Source: Phyllostachys edulis (taxonomy: Eukaryota; Streptophyta; Magnoliopsida; Poales; Poaceae). Taken from it: DNA of 64,000 nucleotides. The position numbers were made by a program, and so were the translations under genes. Below are positions 60,253 to 64,000 of the stretch, in pieces (the first letter of the stretch is position 1; each line of letters begins with the position of its first letter). The notes beneath the pieces are model-generated. The model had not been told where the DNA came from. It ran no database searches and saw nothing but the letters and a program-made list of their open reading frames with translations. The stretch spans positions 98,420,284 through 98,484,283 of the forward strand of contig CM070562.1 of NCBI GenBank assembly GCA_036346405.1, read 5' to 3'.

Positions 60253-61200
60253 TTTGTAATAGGATGATAATTGTAAAAACAATGTTTTCCTTTTATGATA
60301 TAAAGCTTCATTTCCTGCAATGGCCTTTTCAAGTAGTTAGTAACTCATAAGACAAAGAAAAAAAACAAGAATTGAAATATAATACTAAGAATTAAAGTCA
60401 TGATTGTAAATTTATCTCAGTCGAAAAAATAAGGATTGAAATATAATACTAAGAATTAAAGTCATGATTGTAACTTTATCCTAGTCCCCAACTGTTTGCT
60501 CAGCTGGAGTAACTGAACTAACGAAATAGTGGAAGAAGCGCTCATTTAATATCTTAGTTTCGACCACATCCTTTGAACTTAATTCCTTGTTTTGGTAGCA
60601 AGAATAAGGGTCTGGTCGACGCTAAGAAGCTCCTTCTAGTGGGCAAGACCACGTGCGTAGATGAGAGATGTTGACTATGTGGCATTCTCGTTTTCCGACC
60701 AGTGTAAGGAGAATCAAGTGTTGTAGAAATAGTCAAAATTAAGTTCTTAAGTTAGGTTTACTAAACAATTATTTTAAACAACAATGCTGTAAAAAATAAT
60801 CACAAAGAAATAAAAAGTAGAGAATAGAACTTTGCTTAAGAATTATTTGACCACATTTTGTTAGATTTAATATTCTTATGTTGGCAGCAAAAGTTAGGAA
60901 TAGATCGACACTAGGAAGTTCCTTCTAGTGGGCAAGACCACGTGTAGAGAGGAAAAGATTTCGACTAGGTGATATTACCCTCCTTCGACCAGTGAAATAA
61001 AAAATAATCATTAAAAAGTGATCAAAAGAACATAAAAAGCTTTGTTGTTTTATCAACTTCTTGACACGATAAAGATTGAAGAAATCATAGATTTTATTGA
61101 GAGTATAGGAATTTACACATAGAATTTTTGTCACTGGTTGATATTCCATGAATAGGAGAGAATTCTACCATCTTACATTGCCAGTCATACCGAACCTGGT
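60253..61200 (-). repeat. Non-coding spacer of the Tat-type element with tandem repeats
   Basis: Two repeat types are visible. A 64 bp period begins at 60371 and recurs at 60435 (attgaaatataatactaaga…). A ~120 bp block built around ccttctagtgggcaagacca occurs at about 60590-60720 and 60880-60990. The spacer lies between pol and the antisense gene, where Tat-lineage elements are known to carry tandem repeats. Confidence 0.75.
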
Positions 61201-64000
61201 CGTGTGACTTCGACCACCATTTAAGGACTTTCCATTGTAATCCCAGTAACGGGTTCGGCTTCAATCCATTTTGTGAACGTATCAATAGCCACAGAAAGAA
61301 ATTTGAAGCCTAGGGTGCTTTGGGGAACAGTCCTAGGATATCTAAACCCCAGTTTGTAAAAGGCCAAGAAAGAGATATTGTTTGTAACGCTTGAGCTAGT
61401 TGGTGTATTTTCTTGCTATGGAACTGGCATTGTACATATTTCTTAACGAGCTCTTTTGCGTCATGGAGGGCTGTTGGCCAATAAAAATCTTGTCGAAAAG
61501 CTTTTTCAACTAGCGTTTTGTAGGAAATATGAGTTACACAGATACCTCCAAGTATGTCATTAAGGAGTGCTAATCCTTCTTTATGCGATAAGCATCGCAT
61601 GAGTACCCCTTCAATGCTTTGTTTATAGAGGACTTCTTGGACCAAAGTATACATTTTGGCCTTACGGGATAAACAATCAGCCTCAAGATTGTTGTCGGGT
61701 ATGGTACCCTTTAGAAGATACTCGTAGATGGGATTCATTCATGTATCTTCATACTCTAGAGAGGCTATCTCACTTGGAGTATTTTCTGGTGCTTTGACCA
61801 GAGATGGCTTCTAGAGTTGCTCTCAAAAGACTCCTTGCGGAATAGGGGATCGGAAAGAAGTCATTCGAGCTAACTGGTCTACGAGAAAATGTTTTTCAAG
61901 CTTTCTAACTTCTAGCAAATAATTCCTCATGGTCATACTAGAGCATTGATATTCTTTTCCGACCTGATTCACGACTAACTAAGAATCACCTTTCACGAGT
62001 AGTTGTTGAATCTTGAGCGCTTTTGCTGCTATAATGGCTGCCAATAAACCTTCATATTCTGCTACATTGTTAGTAGCAGGAAAGTTCAATTGAATGGCGT
62101 ATTCTAAGGTTTCCCTGGTAGGGGATACCAAGACCACCCCAGCCCCTGAGCTACTTAACATAAGTTACCCACCAAAGTACATAGTCCACTGGTCGTGGGA
62201 TTCGTACTGGGGTCTATGAATAGGTTCAAGATTTGTCCATTCGGCGATAAATTCTTCCAAGATCTAGAATTTAATGGTCGTTTGAGACACAAAATAGAGG
62301 TCGAACTCCCCAAGTTCAACTAACCATTTTGTCATGCACCCCGCTGCTTCCATATTTTGTACGACTTCTCCTAAGGGAAACTCAGATGACACGATTAACT
62401 TGTGCGTCTGAAAATAATGCCTTAATTTTCTCGAAGACATAAGGAGGGCATATAGAAGTTTTTGGACCTGAGGATAACACTCCTTAGGCCCATGTAAAAC
62501 TTCACTAACGTAGTAAACTGGTCGTTGAATGTTTTCACGTTCAGCGACCAGTACTGCGCTCACTACTTGTGGCATAGCATCAAGATACAACATGAGTGTC
62601 TCATTTGGTTTAGGAGAAACAAAGACGGGAGTACTCCTAAGGTATCTCTTGATATCCTCAAAGGCTTTGTTCATGTTTCCTAAGAAGTTTAAAGAAAGAT
62701 AGTCCTTTTTCTTCCAGACGTGCGATGAAACGACTCAAAGCCGCCATGCATCCTGTGAGTTTTTGGATTTCTTTCTTTATGGTCGGAGGACGCATTTGTT
62801 CAATGGCCTTTATCTTTTCAGGCTTTGCTTCGATTCCTCGAGTAAAGACAAGGAATCCAAGCAACTTTCTGAAGAGACTCCAAACACACACTTCTCATGA
62901 TTGAGTTTCAACTGGTGTTTCCTGAGGTTATTGAATGTTTCTTGCAAGTCGGAAACATGACTAAAAACGCTAGGTGCTTTTTACAACCAGGTCATCAACA
63001 TATGCCTCCAAGTTTTGGCCTAGTTGAGGAAGGAAGGTCTTTTGCATCAAACGTCGGAAGGAAGCACCATCATTTTTTAGACCAAATGGTATTTTGACAT
63101 AGGAAAATATTCCAAATGGTGTAATAAACGTGGTCTTTTATTCATCATCTAAACACATACTTATCTGATGATAACCAGAATATGCATATAGAAAACTTAA
63201 AATTTCACAACCAACAATAGAATCAACCAACTGATCAATACGAGGAAGTGAAAAGTCATCTTTTGGACAAGCTTTATTCAAGTCAGTAAAATCTACATAC
63301 ATTCTCCACTTACCATTAGATTTCCTAATCATTACAAGGTTTTCTAACCACACTGGGTCACTGACTTCTCTTATAAAACATGCCTTTAGTACCTTGTCCA
63401 ATTCTTACTGAATGGCTTCTCGTCGATCAGGTGCAAATCATCGTAATTTTTATTTTACAGGCTTTTTGTCAGGCCATAGAGCTAGACTGTGCTAGATCAC
63501 TTCGCTGGGGACTTCGGACATGTTGGATGCTTGTCACACGAAGACATCTGCATTTACTCGAAGGAAAGTGACGAAGGCGTCTTCCTATGCGGAGTCGAGG
63601 GAGACTCCAACGCGAACGGTCTTGGAGGGTTCTGCTAGATTCAGTGGAACCACTTTGACTTGGTCGTTTGGCTTTGGTGCAACTTTTGGCTTTGAGTGGT
63701 TTGCCGGATGTTGCACATTATTCGCTTCTCGAGCTGGTATGTGGCCAACCATCTCGAGGGACTTGCAGTCGCGTGTTAGCGTCATCTTCTTATCACAGCG
63801 TACTATGATGACTCCTTTGGGACCTGATATCTTTAAACGTTGGTAACCATAATGAGCAACTATTAGGAATCGTGCCAAAGTTGGTCGACCAAGAATGACA
63901 TTGTATGTCGTATCAAAATCGACCGTGGTACAATCCCATGAAAGGAGTACCGTACATGCCTAATTTTCATCTTGGGAACTTGCATTTCATCCAGGGCACT
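61200..64000 (-). pseudogene. Tat-type pol: protease end, RT, RNase H, archaeal-type RNase H, integrase 5' half (partial, broken)
   Basis: Minus-strand order. 63990-63590: remnants of the protease end (HYGYQRLKISGPKGVI). 63401-62700: RT, with FIREVSDPVWLENLVMIRKS, YVDFTDLNKACPKDDFSLPR and the box LSFLYAYSGYHQI, where the usual catalytic Asp of FLDAYSG is Tyr. YVDD itself is intact at 63002-62991. 62674-62264: first RNase H-like/connection domain (PVYYVSEVLHGPKECYPQVQ). 62161-61979: second, archaeal-type RNase H (GAGVVLVSPTRETLEYAIQL, NNVAEYEGLL), a hallmark of Tat elements. 61738-61200: integrase zinc region and start of the core (NWGLDILGLFPKAP, then a frameshift and DTFTKWIEAEPV). The rest of the integrase core and its C-terminus are missing. 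Numerous stops. Confidence 0.85.

Larger units (their letters stand above)
34427..64000 (-). mobile_element. Old Tat-type Ty3/gypsy element, host of the nested insertions (runs off the right edge)
   Basis: Components on the minus strand are pol (64000-61200, dual RNase H), a repeat-bearing non-coding spacer (61200-60253) and the 3' LTR (35240-34427) with a purine tract next to it (35241-35256). Between the spacer and the LTR, on the plus strand, is an additional antisense gene. That architecture is known for Tat-lineage elements. Removing the two TSD-bounded insertions (35524-47362 with one AATAG, and 49685-58918 with one AGTTT) rejoins the host sequence. Gag and the 5' LTR would lie beyond 64000. 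No TSD can be checked because only one end is visible. Confidence 0.75.

Noticed and set aside
1..64000. CRISPR arrays, bacterial operons, rRNA or tRNA genes
   Set aside because: None seen. The tRNA-like matches are only the 12 nt primer-binding sites of retrotransposons.

Overview
The window is nuclear DNA of a grass (Poaceae). Two intron-bearing genes have grass-type composition, including a very GC-rich protease exon. The rest is dominated by LTR retrotransposons of grass type: Del/Tekay-like chromovirus with 3-4 kb LTRs, a Tat-type Ty3/gypsy element, Angela/BARE-like LTRs and Ty1/copia. I cannot name the species; nothing prokaryotic, organellar or CRISPR-like is present.

Layout. 1-4480: Ty1/copia element on the minus strand (pre-integrase, protease and gag remnants, PBS, 5' LTR with TATA box). 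4885-9791: 3' part of a decayed chromovirus and its 3.6 kb 3' LTR. 9792-10921: start of another minus-strand Ty3/gypsy element (gag, PBS, LTR edge), then a Mutator-like end. 13712-18227: nepenthesin-type aspartic protease gene, two exons around a 3.07 kb intron, with a clear TATA box. 19461-27366: DNA-transposon-rich spacer with two Tip100-type hAT elements, a 131 bp foldback, a probable old 3 kb segmental duplication and a 914 bp hAT-like element. 28604-33690: WD40-repeat gene on the minus strand; its nine coding exons join without a frame break into 446 residues, and a further exon lies in the 5' UTR.

34427-64000 is one old Tat-type Ty3/gypsy element on the minus strand, running off the right edge and split by later insertions. 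Its 3' LTR is 34427-35240 and its dual-RNase-H pol is at the far right (61.2-64 kb). Between them, on the opposite strand, lies an additional antisense gene (47557-60252) with its own TATA box at 35515. Inserted into this host are: (i) a full-length chromovirus (35524-47362, TSD AATAG) that landed exactly at that TATA box, its 5' LTR in turn hit by a solo LTR of the host family (38100-38891, TSD GTATC); and (ii) a giant chromoviral solo LTR (49685-58918, TSD AGTTT) inside the antisense gene, itself hit by an Angela-like solo LTR (50131-51819, TSD TATTA) and by a hAT-like element (53269-56279, 8 bp TSD). The hAT-like element has captured the start of an eEF1B-beta translation-factor gene, intron included, and was then hit by a second Angela-like solo LTR (53669-55281, TSD CCGCC). 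These junctions give a relative order of events.

The items most worth a second look are the antisense gene with its interrupted promoter, the hAT-borne eEF1B fragment, a string of consecutive perfect dyads conserved near the 3' end of several chromoviral LTRs, and the repeated ACGACC/GGTCGT motif shared by unrelated LTR families here. All transposon coding regions seen are broken. The two host genes look intact.
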